A stretch of 64,000 nucleotides of DNA. Source: Roseiarcus sp963783175 (GTDB lineage: Bacteria > Pseudomonadota > Alphaproteobacteria > Rhizobiales > Beijerinckiaceae). Shown here piece by piece: positions 8,363 to 17,678 of this stretch (the stretch's first letter is position 1; every line of letters begins with the position of its first letter). Where the stretch lies: NCBI GenBank assembly GCA_963783175.1, contig CAWANG010000033.1, positions 43,392 through 107,391 of the forward strand. Direction: 5' to 3'. A program made the translations under genes and the position numbers. Under the pieces are notes generated by a model. The model made no database searches. It saw only the letters and a program-made list of their open reading frames with translations, and had not been told where the DNA came from.

Positions 8363-8938
8363 ATGGACGTTATTTTGCTGGAGCGCGTCGGCAAGCTCGG
8401 ACACATGGGCGACACCGTGCGCGTGAAGGACGGGTATGCGCGCAACTTCCTGTTGCCGCGCGGCAAAGCCTTGCGGGCGACCGAGGCCAACAAGAAGAAA
8501 TTCGAAGTCCGGCGCGCCGATCTCGAGGCCCGCAACCACGAGCTCAAGCGCGGCGCAGGCGAGGTCTCGTCAAAGCTCGAGGGGGCGACGGTCGTCATCA
8601 TTCGCCAGGCCGGCGAGACCGGGCAGCTTTATGGCTCGGTGTCGGCGCGAGACATCGCCGAAGCGCTGGCCGCGGCCGGCCACCCGGTGCAGCGCGGCCA
8701 CGTCGCGATCCAGCACCCGATCAAGACGCTTGGCCTGCATCCGGTCCCGATCCATCTCCATCCCGAAGTCGAGAGCAAGGTCACCGTCAATGTCGCACGC
8801 TCCGCCGAGCAGGCCGAACGCCAGGCGAAGGGCGAGGACCTCACCGTGCGCGAGCAAACCTCGATGGACGACCTCGGGCTCGAAGTCGGAAAGGCGCTGG
8901 CGGAAGCCGGCCCCGGCGAGAGCCTTGGGCGCGAGTAG
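8363..8938 (+). CDS. rplI: 50S ribosomal protein L9
   Basis: The 191-residue product shows the L9 N-terminal domain (MDVILLERVGKLGHMGDTV, VKDGYARNFLLPRGKAL), the long connecting helix and the C-terminal rRNA-binding domain (YGSVSARDIAEAL). It ends in an acidic tail as in other alphaproteobacterial L9 proteins. The start ATG at 8363 has AGGAG about 6 bases upstream. It closes the S6–S18–L9 operon. Confidence 0.98.
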   Translation: MDVILLERVGKLGHMGDTVRVKDGYARNFLLPRGKALRATEANKKKFEVRRADLEARNHELKRGAGEVSSKLEGATVVIIRQAGETGQLYGSVSARDIAEALAAAGHPVQRGHVAIQHPIKTLGLHPVPIHLHPEVESKVTVNVARSAEQAERQAKGEDLTVREQTSMDDLGLEVGKALAEAGPGESLGRE

Positions 8939-8988
8939 GACGCAAACCCGGATCGGCCGGTCACCGTGCGATCAAGCGGAGAAACGCG

Positions 8989-9711
8989 GTGGGTGAATAT
9001 CTGAGACTGTTCACGGGCGTCGGGCTCGGGCTGGGATTGGCGATGGCGCTCGCGCCGGGAGCGGTCGCCCAATCAAACCCGGTGACGGCGATCGATATCG
9101 CGCTCGAGCCCGACGCGACGATGATTCAGCACGCGATGGCCGACAACGCCCGGCTGCTCAAATTCTTTCCCAAGGGCTTCACTCTGGATGCGACGCACCA
9201 CCCGCACGTCTCGATGCTGCAGCAGTTTGTCCGCACGGACGACCTCGACAAGGTGTTTGCGGCGGCGAACGCGGTTCTGAGCAAGGAGAAGCCGACCACG
9301 TGGACGCTCAAGGCGTTCAAGTACTACTACATCCCGGCTCCCCCGATCGGCCTTGCGGGCATCGTTGTCGAACCGACCGACGACCTGCATCGGCTGCAAG
9401 ATGAACTGATCAAAGCGGTCGAGCCTTTCACCGTGAAGACAGGAACCCCGGCCGCGTTCTTTAGCGACGAGGGCGGACGGGACATCCAAGAGTTTCTGAT
9501 CAGTTACGTGGCCAATTTCGTCAGAGACGCAGCGGGCAAGCAATTCAATCCGCACGTAACCATCGGCGTCGGCACGGAGAAATATCTGAACGAGATGCTG
9601 GTTCAGCCATTTCCCTCGTTCACGTTCTCGCCGGCTGGCGCATCCGTCTACCAGCTTGGCGCCTTTGGCACGGCTCGGAAGGAGCTCAAGGCGTTAACCC
9701 TCGCGCCTTGA
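8989..9711 (+). CDS. Secreted 2H (LigT/2'-5' RNA ligase-like) family protein
   Basis: The 240-residue product is paralogous to the protein encoded at 3228–3872 but begins with a Sec signal peptide (LFTGVGLGLGLAMALAPGAV, probable cleavage after VAQ near residue 28). The first motif reads HPHVSM (HVS, a conservative change from HxT), the second FNPHVTIG. If the fold and sites are right, this is a periplasmic or extracellular member of a mainly cytoplasmic superfamily. The start is GTG 8989 with GGAG about 7 bases upstream; no ATG lies in frame before the signal peptide. It begins 50 bases after rplI. Confidence 0.72.
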   Translation: MGEYLRLFTGVGLGLGLAMALAPGAVAQSNPVTAIDIALEPDATMIQHAMADNARLLKFFPKGFTLDATHHPHVSMLQQFVRTDDLDKVFAAANAVLSKEKPTTWTLKAFKYYYIPAPPIGLAGIVVEPTDDLHRLQDELIKAVEPFTVKTGTPAAFFSDEGGRDIQEFLISYVANFVRDAAGKQFNPHVTIGVGTEKYLNEMLVQPFPSFTFSPAGASVYQLGAFGTARKELKALTLAP

Positions 9712-9715
9712 GACC

Positions 9716-10723
9716 CTAGGCGAAGCGGAATTCGCTGACGTGCTGGTACTCGTCCTCCGGCCGCAGCACGCAATCGGTGAAATGGCGGCGGTTGGGCGAA
9801 TCAGGGAAAGCCTGCGGCTCAAGCGCGAGGCCGGCATGGGCCCCGTAATGCTGGCCGTCCAATCCGGGCGCGGGACAGTTAAGGGGCGCCGCGCTGTAGA
9901 ATTGGACGCCCGGCTCAGTCGAGAACAGGCTCATCGTCAGCCCGTTCTTCGGCGAGCGCAGCGCCGCGATTTGCGCGAGACCATCTTCGCCCCATTCAAG
10001 CGCCGCGACGAAATTGGTGTCGTAGGGCGTTAGGATTGGGTTGCGAACCGTGCGGGGCCGTCGAAAGTCGTATGGCGTGCCGGAAACAGCGCGGATCTCC
10101 CCGGTCGGAATCAACTCGTCGTCCGCGGGCGTGTAAAAGTCGGCGAACAGCGCCAGCTCATGGTCGAGAATGTCCGGCGAGCCGTCGAGGTTGAAGTAGC
10201 TGTGCTGGGTAAGGTTGACGATGGTCGGCTGGTCCGAGACCGCCGAGAGCTCGACCCGGAGCGTTGAGGGCTCAAGAAGACGATAGACGCACGTCGCAGT
10301 GAGGTTTCCGGGGAAACCGGCGTCGCCATCTGGCAATTCGAGGGTCAGCTCGACTGATGAGTCGTCATAAGCGCCGAGCTTCCAAATCCGGTGGCCAAAT
10401 CCATGCGGGCCTCCATGCAGCGTATGCTTCTGGCCAGGCCTGCGCTCGAGTTGATAGGTCACTCCGTCGAGCACAAATCGGCCGTTCGCGATCCGATTGG
10501 CGAACCGCCCAGGCACAGCGCCGAAAGACGGCGAGTATGCGAGATAATCGTCCAGCGTATTGAGGCCGAGCACGACCCGCTGCAGCCCGTTCGAGGCCGG
10601 CACGACGAGATCGCGCACCACGGCGCCCCACGTGAGGATCTTCGCGCTCGCCCCTGCCCTGGACGCGATCGTGACCTCAAACACCGGCGCTTCATCAATC
10701 TTGCCAAAAGCACGCGCGCTCAT
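9716..10723 (-). CDS. galM: Aldose 1-epimerase (galactose mutarotase)
   Basis: The 335-residue enzyme interconverts alpha and beta anomers of hexoses. Family landmarks are FANRIANGRF, HTLHGGPHGFGH (first active-site His), NLTQHSYFNL (catalytic His) and ALEPQAFPDSPN (catalytic Glu). The ATG at 10723 follows a GGGGGAACGA stretch. It is the last of three closely spaced minus-strand genes (NYN protein, uracil-DNA glycosylase, galM). No galactose-pathway genes are adjacent. Confidence 0.92.
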   Translation of the reverse strand: MSARAFGKIDEAPVFEVTIASRAGASAKILTWGAVVRDLVVPASNGLQRVVLGLNTLDDYLAYSPSFGAVPGRFANRIANGRFVLDGVTYQLERRPGQKHTLHGGPHGFGHRIWKLGAYDDSSVELTLELPDGDAGFPGNLTATCVYRLLEPSTLRVELSAVSDQPTIVNLTQHSYFNLDGSPDILDHELALFADFYTPADDELIPTGEIRAVSGTPYDFRRPRTVRNPILTPYDTNFVAALEWGEDGLAQIAALRSPKNGLTMSLFSTEPGVQFYSAAPLNCPAPGLDGQHYGAHAGLALEPQAFPDSPNRRHFTDCVLRPEDEYQHVSEFRFA

Positions 10724-10768
10724 TTCGTTCCCCCGTCGCTGCGCTTCCCTCAGGCCGCGCTTGAACAC

Positions 10769-11441
10769 TCATCCCGCGATTGCCGCCGGCCCGGCCGGAC
10801 GATCGAGCTCAGCGCGGATCGAGGCGAAGACCTCACGAAACATCGCCTCTGTCAGCACGCCGGTGTTGGTGTTGTAGCGCGAGCAATGATAGCTGTCGAA
10901 GAGGCTGAGGCCGGGCAGGCGTCAACGGATGACGCGCGCCATGCGCGAAGGGAAACTTCGCCAGGCTGAGTTTAAGCGCGCGAAGCGTGCTCTCATGCGC
11001 GATCCGGCCGAGCGCGAGCATGATCCGCAATCGCGGCAGAGCAGAGATCGCCGGCGTCAGATACCGGCGGCAGGTCGCGATTTCCGCTGGGGTCGGTTTG
11101 TTCTGCGGAGGAACGCAGCGCACGGCGTTGACGATAGCGCAGTCGACGAGTTCGAGCCCGTCGTCCGGGCGGCGATCGTAGGTCCCTGCGGCCAAGCCGA
11201 ACGCGAGCAGGGTGCGATAAAGAAGGTCCCCGGCGTAGTCCCCGGTGAATGGGCGTCCGGTCCGGTTCGCGCCGCGCAATCCCGGCGCAAGGCCGACGAT
11301 CAAGAGACGCGCGTTCAATTCGCCAAAAGAGGCCACTGGCGCATTCGACCACTCGGGATAGTCGGCCCGGTTCGCGGCGCGGAACGCGGCAAGCCGGGGA
11401 CAATCCGCGCAATCGGGCGCCGGGCCAACATCGAAGGCCAC
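10769..11441 (-). pseudogene. Frameshifted uracil-DNA glycosylase, family 5 (UdgB-like)
   Basis: The first ~170 codons give a family-5 UDG: four clustered cysteine/ligand positions near the N-terminus (CADCP…), motif A GLAPGLRGANRTGRPFTG with the TGDYAG continuation, and NAVRCVPPQNKP. Near 10925, one base out of phase, the frame slips into nonsense ending at 10833. In the correct phase the sequence continues as SLFDSYHCSRYNTNTGVLTE, the essential motif B (YHCSRYNTN), to a TGA at 10769. A single indel around 10920–10932 therefore separates both active-site motifs. Such enzymes remove uracil from double-stranded DNA. It is 19 bases downstream of the NYN gene. Confidence 0.85.
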
Positions 11442-11460
11442 CGGCGCGGCCTTCCCAAAC

Positions 11461-12069
11461 TTACTCGCGCAATTCTTCGGCCGGTTGCTGGAGCGGCCCG
11501 TAGGACTGGCCGCGGCGATGATCGATGGGGCGCGGCGGCCGGTCGCCGGGATCGCGGCCGATCCGTTGGATCAGGTGGGCGAGATCGATGAACTCGTCGG
11601 CCTGACGGCGCAATTCGTCGGCCACCATCGGCGGCTGGGTCGAAATCGTCGACACGACCGCCACTCGAACGCCCTTTCGCTGGATCAATTCGACCAGCGA
11701 TCGGAAGTCGCCATCGCCGGAGAACAGGACCATCAGGTCGAGATGCGGCGCCATGTCCATGGCGTTGACCGCAAGCTCGATATCCATGTTGCCCTTGACC
11801 TTACGGCGTCCCGTCGAGTCGACGAACTCCTTCGTCGGCTTGGTCACGACCGAATAGCCATTGTAGTCGAGCCAGTCGACCAACGGCCGAACCGACGAAT
11901 ATTCCTGATCGTCGACCAAGGCGGTGTAATAAAACGCCCGAATCAGGCGACCCTTTGCCTGAAATTCCTTCAGGAGGCGTTTGTAGTCGATATCGAATCC
12001 CAGAGCTTTTGCGCTTGCGTAGAGATTTGCCCCATCAATAAACAGGGCGGTCCGTTCCAATGATGACAT
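11461..12069 (-). CDS. NYN domain (LabA/DUF88-type) protein
   Basis: The 202-residue product has the PIN-like NYN fold with its acidic residues: FIDGANLY at the N-terminus, KGNMDIELAVNAMD in the middle and LFSGDGDFRSLV near residue 120. Such proteins are predicted Mg-dependent RNases. The C-terminal ~35 residues are basic and proline-rich, which may favour RNA binding. It heads a minus-strand run with the uracil-DNA glycosylase and galM. Confidence 0.88.
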   Translation of the reverse strand: MSSLERTALFIDGANLYASAKALGFDIDYKRLLKEFQAKGRLIRAFYYTALVDDQEYSSVRPLVDWLDYNGYSVVTKPTKEFVDSTGRRKVKGNMDIELAVNAMDMAPHLDLMVLFSGDGDFRSLVELIQRKGVRVAVVSTISTQPPMVADELRRQADEFIDLAHLIQRIGRDPGDRPPRPIDHRRGQSYGPLQQPAEELRE

Positions 12070-12528
12070 ATTGAGGTTCTTTTCGTTTCGGTGATTAACA
12101 TATCTCGGCTGTTCATAGGCGTTCGCCAGCCGCAGCAGGTGACATTTTTATGAAGCCACGATCAAGTTTGAAATACGGCAGCACGCAAATTCTTCTACAA
12201 ATTTTCGTGCTCCGATCGATGATTTTGAGCTACCTCCCCCGAGAGCTGGCAGTCCTTTGCTGTTTCCAGCGCCCAGTGGTCCCAGAGAGCACAACCGGCA
12301 ACGCGAACTCCTGAAATATAGTACGAACTTGGCCCTAAATCCAAGGCCCGAGCTTCAGATTTCCCATAGGCCCCACTTGGCCCTGTGGTCAACAGTTCGT
12401 GGGAAGGCTCGTCGCGAGGATTGACGAGGCGGCGCCGCCAGCGTTTGTTACGACCTGCTCGACCGGCCCGATGGTGCGGCGCGCGCTATTCCGGCTTGGC
12501 TCCGGGCGGCTTCAATTGGGGAGGGGTG
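12070..12528. other. Intergenic region without recognisable gene
   Basis: This 459-base divergent region separates the NYN gene from the FAH-family gene and should hold both promoters. A minus-strand open frame of 65 codons at 12195–12392 has no ribosome-binding site or family similarity that I can see. Base composition around 12080–12340 is lower in GC than the flanks. Confidence 0.5.
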
Positions 12529-13380
12529 ATGAAACTCGCGCGATATGGCAGGGCGGGCAAGGAGAAGCCGGCGCTCGTCGACCGGGCCGGAAAGCTCAGG
12601 GACCTCAGCGAGGTGGTGGCGGACATCGACGCTGACACGCTCGCGCCGCGCGTGCTCGCACGTTTGGCCAAACTCAAGCCCGAATCCCTGCCCGCGGTGC
12701 GCGGCGTGCCGAGAATCGGACCGTGCCTGCGGCGGGTCGGCAATTTCATCGCCGTCGGCCTCAATTATGCCGACCACGCCGCCGAATCGGGCATGCCGGT
12801 TCCCAAGGAGCCGGTGCTGTTCACCAAGGCCCCTAACTGCGTCGTCGGACCGAACGACGACGTCGTGATCCCGAAAGGCTCGATGAAGACGGATTGGGAG
12901 GTTGAACTCGCGATCGTGATCGGCTCCCGCGCAAGTTATGTGAGCGAAGCCCAGGCGCTTTCCCATGTCGCCGGCTATTGCATCTGCAACGACGTGTCGG
13001 AGCGCGAATTCCAGCTTGAGCGGTCCGGGCAGTGGGTGAAGGGCAAGAGCGCCCCGACTTTCGGCCCGCTCGGGCCGTGGCTCGTGACGCCGGATGAGAT
13101 CGAGAACGTTCAGGCGCTCAACATGTGGCTCGACGTTAACGGCGAGCGGATGCAGACCGGTTCGACCGCGACGATGATCTTCGGCGTCAAGACGCTCGTC
13201 TCCTATATTTCGCAGTTCATCGCTCTCGAACCCGGCGATGTCATCACCACCGGCACGCCGCCCGGTGTCGGTCAAGGCAAGAAGCCGCCGCGGTTCTTGA
13301 AGGCCGGCGATACGATGGCGCTCGGCATCGACGGGCTCGGACGGCAGGCCCAGCGCGTCATAGCGTGGAAGGCCGATTGA
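12529..13380 (+). CDS. Fumarylacetoacetate hydrolase (FAH) family protein
   Basis: The 283-residue product has the FAH/2-hydroxyhepta-2,4-diene-1,7-dioate isomerase layout: GLNYADHAAESG, LFTKAPNCVVGP, the metal-binding DWEVELAIVIG, NDVSEREFQ, and GDVITTGTPPGVG. Members act on beta-diketo or acylpyruvate substrates in aromatic or sugar-acid catabolism. The start is ATG 12529 with GGAGGGG 3 bases upstream; the frame is open for 48 more codons, but these show no similarity. A small membrane-protein gene follows 12 bases downstream. Confidence 0.9.
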   Translation: MKLARYGRAGKEKPALVDRAGKLRDLSEVVADIDADTLAPRVLARLAKLKPESLPAVRGVPRIGPCLRRVGNFIAVGLNYADHAAESGMPVPKEPVLFTKAPNCVVGPNDDVVIPKGSMKTDWEVELAIVIGSRASYVSEAQALSHVAGYCICNDVSEREFQLERSGQWVKGKSAPTFGPLGPWLVTPDEIENVQALNMWLDVNGERMQTGSTATMIFGVKTLVSYISQFIALEPGDVITTGTPPGVGQGKKPPRFLKAGDTMALGIDGLGRQAQRVIAWKAD

Positions 13381-13392
13381 GCTAAAGGCCCG

Positions 13393-13704
13393 ATGAAGCG
13401 CCTGTGGTCGTGGGCGGGCGTCGTCTTCGCCGCCCTCTATGGACTGGCGTTCCTAGCGCTCTATGTCGACTATGTGAGGCGCTCGGGGACTTGGTTCGCC
13501 GATCTCCCGCTGACGCTCGCCGCCCTGCCCTTCACGCTCACCATGCGGGCGCTGAATGGCGGGTCTTACGCATTCGGCGGCGACATGAGCGGGAGGGTCG
13601 CCGCCGCGGGCGTCTTTGGCGCCGCGCTTGCCTATCTCGCGGGCCTCATTGTCGAAAGCGTCATTCGCGCGCTCGGACGATTTCTATTAGGAGCGGGCGC
13701 CTGA
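13393..13704 (+). CDS. Small membrane protein, hypothetical
   Basis: The 103-residue product has three hydrophobic stretches (WAGVVFAALYGLAFLALYV; LPLTLAALPFTLTM; VAAAGVFGAALAYLAGLIV). I do not recognise a family. It starts 12 bases after the FAH-family gene, so it may be cotranscribed with it. Confidence 0.65.
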   Translation: MKRLWSWAGVVFAALYGLAFLALYVDYVRRSGTWFADLPLTLAALPFTLTMRALNGGSYAFGGDMSGRVAAAGVFGAALAYLAGLIVESVIRALGRFLLGAGA

Positions 13705-13752
13705 AGCGTTCAGGCCGAAGCGCCGGCCCGGCGACAACGACGAGCGCTGGCG

Positions 13753-14169
13753 CTACTGAGGCGCCGCGGGGGCGTAGGTCAGATTGAGAAGCTTCCAGTC
13801 GTCGCCCACCTTGCCGAGCACCCTCGTCCAGAAACCCTTCGACTCCGTTGCGCCCGAGGCCGGTTTGAAGGTGATGCCGCCCGTGCACAGCGCCACGTTG
13901 CCGGTCATGCGTGCGCTGGCGACGGTGAAGACGTCCTTGTCCCCAGGCTTCATGATAGACGCGTAGAACTTGAGCAGCGCGTCGTGTCCGGCGAGGAATC
14001 CGTAGGGCGAGACGAGCTCGCCGTCAGGAGCGTAGACCGCCGCCATTTTGGCGGGATCGCCGCTGACGGCGGCGGCCCCGTAGGCGCTGACCGCCGCATT
14101 GCAGATAGCCGCCGCATCGTCGGCGGCATGAGCCGGCCCGCAAAGCATGGAGGCGGCGCTGATGAACAC
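13753..14169 (-). CDS. SnoaL/DUF4440-like (NTF2 fold) secreted protein; start region probably frameshifted
   Basis: The mature part resembles the NTF2-like SgcJ/EcaC family: SAYGAAAVSGDPAKMAAVYA, LAGHDALLKFY, FTVASARMTGNVALCTGG and GDDWKLLNLTYAP. Its enzymatic role is undefined. As read, the frame opens with a GTG at 14169 in the middle of a signal-peptide hydrophobic core. An ATG at 14198 with a perfect GGAGGT ribosome-binding site (14202–14208) is out of phase by one base; adding one base to the A8 run at 14174–14181 would join them into MHYRNRFFLFVFISAASMLC…AHA, a textbook signal peptide. The true start is therefore probably 14198. Confidence 0.7.
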   Translation of the reverse strand: MFISAASMLCGPAHAADDAAAICNAAVSAYGAAAVSGDPAKMAAVYAPDGELVSPYGFLAGHDALLKFYASIMKPGDKDVFTVASARMTGNVALCTGGITFKPASGATESKGFWTRVLGKVGDDWKLLNLTYAPAAPQ

Positions 14170-14410
14170 AAATAAAAAAAACGATTTCGGTAATGCATTG
14201 TTACCTCCAGTCTAAAAGACGCCTGCTTGCGTTGCTTTGGCGGGCGAATTGCCGTCCTGAAAGCCAAATCGACGCCGATCCCGATATCGACTACGAACCG
14301 CGATGACAATGGCGTAGCGGTGTAAAGTGGAGATGTTCGGGCTGTAAATAAGTTGTAAACTGAGCGGGGCGCGGCGTAGTTTACTCGCACGTTTTGAAGG
14401 ACGGGCGGTC

Positions 14411-16042
14411 ATGGTCGACGCTCCGGGATTCGACGGCGTCAAGCCCTTGCGGGAAACCGCGACGCCGTTGCGGTTCGCCGGGCTCGTCCTCGACCTCGAC
14501 GCCTGCGTGCTCGCCCGCGAATCCGGCGAGGCGGTCCCTCTCACGCGCGGCGAGTTGGCAGTGCTGAGGATGTTCGTCAGCCAAGCCAGGGCGGGTCATC
14601 AGCCGGGACACGCTGCTGGACGCCTTCGCCGACCGGCATTTCGAGCCGTTCGACCGCAGCGTCGACGTGCTGATCGGAAAACTACGTCGAAAGATCGAGT
14701 CCGATCCGAAAGAGCCTCGACTGATCGTCACCGTGCCCGGCGAGGGCTACCAATTCGACGCGCTTCGCTTCAGGCCGCCGCGGATCGTAGAGCTGGCCGA
14801 TTTGGACACCACACCGAAGCCGGAAGGCGCCAGTCCCCCGCCCCTCTCCATCGTTGTCCTGCCCTTCGCCAACATCGGCGGCGATCCTGAGCAGGAATAT
14901 TTCGTCGACGGCGTGACCGACAGCCTCACGACCGATCTTTCACGCATGCGAGGCGCCTTCGTCATCGCGCGCAACACGGCGTTTGCTTACAAGGGGAAGC
15001 CGATCGATGCGAAGACGATCGGCCGCGAGTTGAACGTCCGCTATGTCCTGGAGGGCAGCGTCCAGCGCGGCGGGAGCCGCATGCGCGTAAACATGCAGCT
15101 CATCGACGCCGAAACGGGCAATCATCTCTGGGCCGAGCGGTTCGACAAGCCGCTCGCCGATCTCTTCGACATGCAAGACGAGATTGCCGCGCGCTTGGCA
15201 GGCGCTCTGAACACCAAACTCGTCGCCGCCGAGGCGCGTCGCGCGGAGAAGGTCCCGAACCCCGGCTCGATGGACCTCTATTTTCAGGGGTTGGCTTGGC
15301 TCAACAAAGGTCGAAACCCGGACAACGTGGGGCGCGCGCGCGGCTTTTTCGATCGTGCGCTATCCGCCGATCCCGACAATGTCGATGCACTCATTGGCTC
15401 GGCGCGCGCCGACCATGTCGGAGCCGCATATCTGTTCGTAACCGATCCCGCCGCCGCCTTCGCGGCGGCAGAAGCGAAGTTGAAAAGAGCGTTGTCTTCG
15501 GTGCCGGACCATCCAGGCGCACACATGTATTTGGGCCTTGTCCACACAGTCACCAAGCGCGCCGCGCAGGGCATCGCCGAATGTGAACACGCGTTGGCGC
15601 TGGACCGAAATCTCGCCGACGCCCATTCCTATATCGGATTTGGCAAGATTTATATCGGTCGCGCGGAAGAAACCGAGGCTCACATTGACTAGGCCCTCCG
15701 CCTCAGTCCGCGAGACACGATGGCGTACAATTGGATGAGCTACGCGGGCATCGCGAAGAACTATCTCGGACTTTACGAGCAAGCAATCCTGTGGTTTCGA
15801 CGAGCGATCGAGACCAACCGAAATTTTCCGCATCCATATTTTGCGTTGGGGGCCGCGCTCGCGTTGCTTGGTCGACTGGACGAGGCGCGTTCCGCGGTCG
15901 GGCCGGACTCGCGCTCAACCCGACTTTCACCGTCTCGCGCGCCCGCGGCGCCTGGTCTGCGATGAGCGACGACCCGACCCATCTGGCCCAGCTGGACCGA
16001 CTTCTCGAGGGTATGCGCAAGGCCGGGGTCCCAGAGCGATAG
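14411..16042 (+). pseudogene. Winged-helix/TPR adenylate-cyclase-associated-type regulator, multiply disrupted
   Basis: The assembled reading contains an N-terminal OmpR/CadC-like winged helix (PLTRGELAVLRMF, GRVISRDTLLDAF, DRSVDVLIGKLRRK, VPGEGYQFD), the LSIVVLPFANIGGDPEQEYF segment typical of CadC-like TPR regulators, and C-terminal TPR repeats. Three lesions interrupt it: a one-base shift near 14585–14592, an in-frame TAG at 15690–15692 (between AHID and ALRLSPRDT), and another one-base shift near 15893–15897. After correction the protein would be about 540 residues ending at 16042. It is a probable pseudogene. Confidence 0.85.
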
Positions 16043-16061
16043 GCCTCAGATATGACGGCTG

Positions 16062-16976
16062 CTATCGCCCCAGCATCAGCATGAGATTCTGCACCGCCGC
16101 GCCCGAAGCGCCCTTGCCGAGGTTGTCGAATTTGGCGACGAGCAGCGCCTGGCGGCGCGCCTGGTTGGCGAACACGTGGATCTCGATGTCATTCGTGCCG
16201 TTGAGCGATTCCGGCTCGATACGCGCGGCGTCGCCGTCCCCGATGACATGGACATGCTTCTGGCCGTGATAGTGCTTATTGAACACAGCGCGTAGGTCGG
16301 CGGCCGTCAGCTTCGCCGCGAGCGCATCAAGGTGGAATGGGATGCTAACCAGCATCCCCTGGCGGAAATTGCCGACTGATGGGGCGAAGATCGGCCGCGC
16401 CGTCAGGCCTGAATAGAGCTGGATTTCTGGCATGTGCTTGTGCTCGAGGTTGAGCCCATAGAGCTCGAACGCCGGCGCGTGGCCGCTCTCGTAGGCCTCG
16501 ATCATCGACTTGCCGCCGCCCGAATAACCGCTGACCGAGGTGACTGACACCGGCGTCTCCTTCGGCAGGACGTGTGCGTCGACGAGCGGGCGCAGAAGCG
16601 CAATGGCTCCGGTCGCGTGACAGCCAGGATTGCTGACCTTCCTCGCGCCGGCGACCGCCTCCGACTGTCCGGCCGCGAGCTCGGGAAAGCCATAGGTCCA
16701 GCCTGGCGCGACCCGATGGGCGCTTGACGCGTCGATCACCCGCGGCGCGCCGGCCCCCGTCGAATCGATCAGATGCGCCGCCTCTTTCGCCGCCTCGTCG
16801 GGCAGGCAAAGGATGACGACATCGACCTCGCCATAGAGCTTCTGCTTGGCGGCCTTATCCTTGCGCGCCTCCGGCGGCAAACTCAGGAGCTCAAGTCCCG
16901 ACAAGCCCGCGAGCTTGTCCCTGATCTGCAGGCCGGTGGTGCCCGCTTCGCCGTCAATGAAGATTTTCGCCGCCAT
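16062..16976 (-). CDS. argC: N-acetyl-gamma-glutamyl-phosphate reductase (type 2)
   Basis: The 304-residue enzyme carries out the third step of arginine biosynthesis, the NADPH-dependent reduction of N-acetylglutamyl phosphate. It shows FIDGEAGTTGLQIRDKL (nucleotide binding), the catalytic cysteine in SNPGCHATGA, SGYSGGGKSM, and the C-terminal QNLMLMLG. Length and GEAGTTG are those of the short (type 2) ArgC. The ATG at 16976 is the first that matches the family; upstream codons to 17117 are not conserved. Location downstream of rplM–rpsI is common in alphaproteobacteria. Confidence 0.95.
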   Translation of the reverse strand: MAAKIFIDGEAGTTGLQIRDKLAGLSGLELLSLPPEARKDKAAKQKLYGEVDVVILCLPDEAAKEAAHLIDSTGAGAPRVIDASSAHRVAPGWTYGFPELAAGQSEAVAGARKVSNPGCHATGAIALLRPLVDAHVLPKETPVSVTSVSGYSGGGKSMIEAYESGHAPAFELYGLNLEHKHMPEIQLYSGLTARPIFAPSVGNFRQGMLVSIPFHLDALAAKLTAADLRAVFNKHYHGQKHVHVIGDGDAARIEPESLNGTNDIEIHVFANQARRQALLVAKFDNLGKGASGAAVQNLMLMLGR

Positions 16977-17159
16977 GATCGCCTCGCCATGTCCGAAACC
17001 CGAAAAGATAAAGTCGCGCTCGCGCGCGAACTCGCGCGTTTTCAGCGTCGTCGGAGTCGGATGGGCGAGCGGACGATCATGAGAGGCGTCTTTCGTACAA
17101 ATGGCCGTCATGGTCAAGGCGGAAAAGGCGCGGGGTCGGCGGCGCCGCTCACGGATCCG

Positions 17160-17600
17160 CTAGGGGAAGATCGTCGCGCTGAAGGCGACGGAGGGTTCAC
17201 TCGTGCGGCGGTTCAGCGGGTCGGAGAAGAACGCGTAATAGTCCGGCTTGGCGAAATGAGCGCCGTAGAAAGGATTGGCGTAAGTTCCATTGGCCAGCGC
17301 GTAGCCGAAGCCGTCCTTCGAGAGCTGCGGCGCGGCGGTCCTGACGAGGTTATCGACAGGATAGCCCTCGTTGCCCGGGATCGCGGTCCCTGGCGCCTCA
17401 AGGCCGGTGATCGCGACGCCATTGGCCTCGCCTTTTATTCCGGTGATCTCGTAAAAGCCGTCTGCGTTGGGCGCGTCCTTCGTCGTAAAGACGCCCGAGG
17501 CCGCGACCCCCTCGCCCTGATAGCTCCAGCGCCACTCCAATGCCTCGGCGGGAGGGGCGACAAGCGCTGCGACGATCGGGAGGAAACGGACGACCTTCAA
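17160..17600 (-). CDS. Secreted hypothetical protein
   Basis: The 146-residue product begins at TTG 17600 with a compact signal peptide (KVVRFLPIVAALVAPPAEA) and a mature domain containing EWRWSYQGEG, DGFYEITGIKGEANGV and YALANGTYANPFYG, reminiscent of small PEP-CTERM-like secreted proteins, but no sorting signal is present. A longer frame to 17723 would run through the rpsI terminator and is rejected. The function is unknown. Confidence 0.6.
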   Translation of the reverse strand: MKVVRFLPIVAALVAPPAEALEWRWSYQGEGVAASGVFTTKDAPNADGFYEITGIKGEANGVAITGLEAPGTAIPGNEGYPVDNLVRTAAPQLSKDGFGYALANGTYANPFYGAHFAKPDYYAFFSDPLNRRTSEPSVAFSATIFP

Positions 17601-17678
17601 GCGAATCCCGCGCAATGATTGAGCCGGGACATCTAATCCCGCGCTGGGCCGGTCGGCAAATTCCCGATGAACGCCGAC

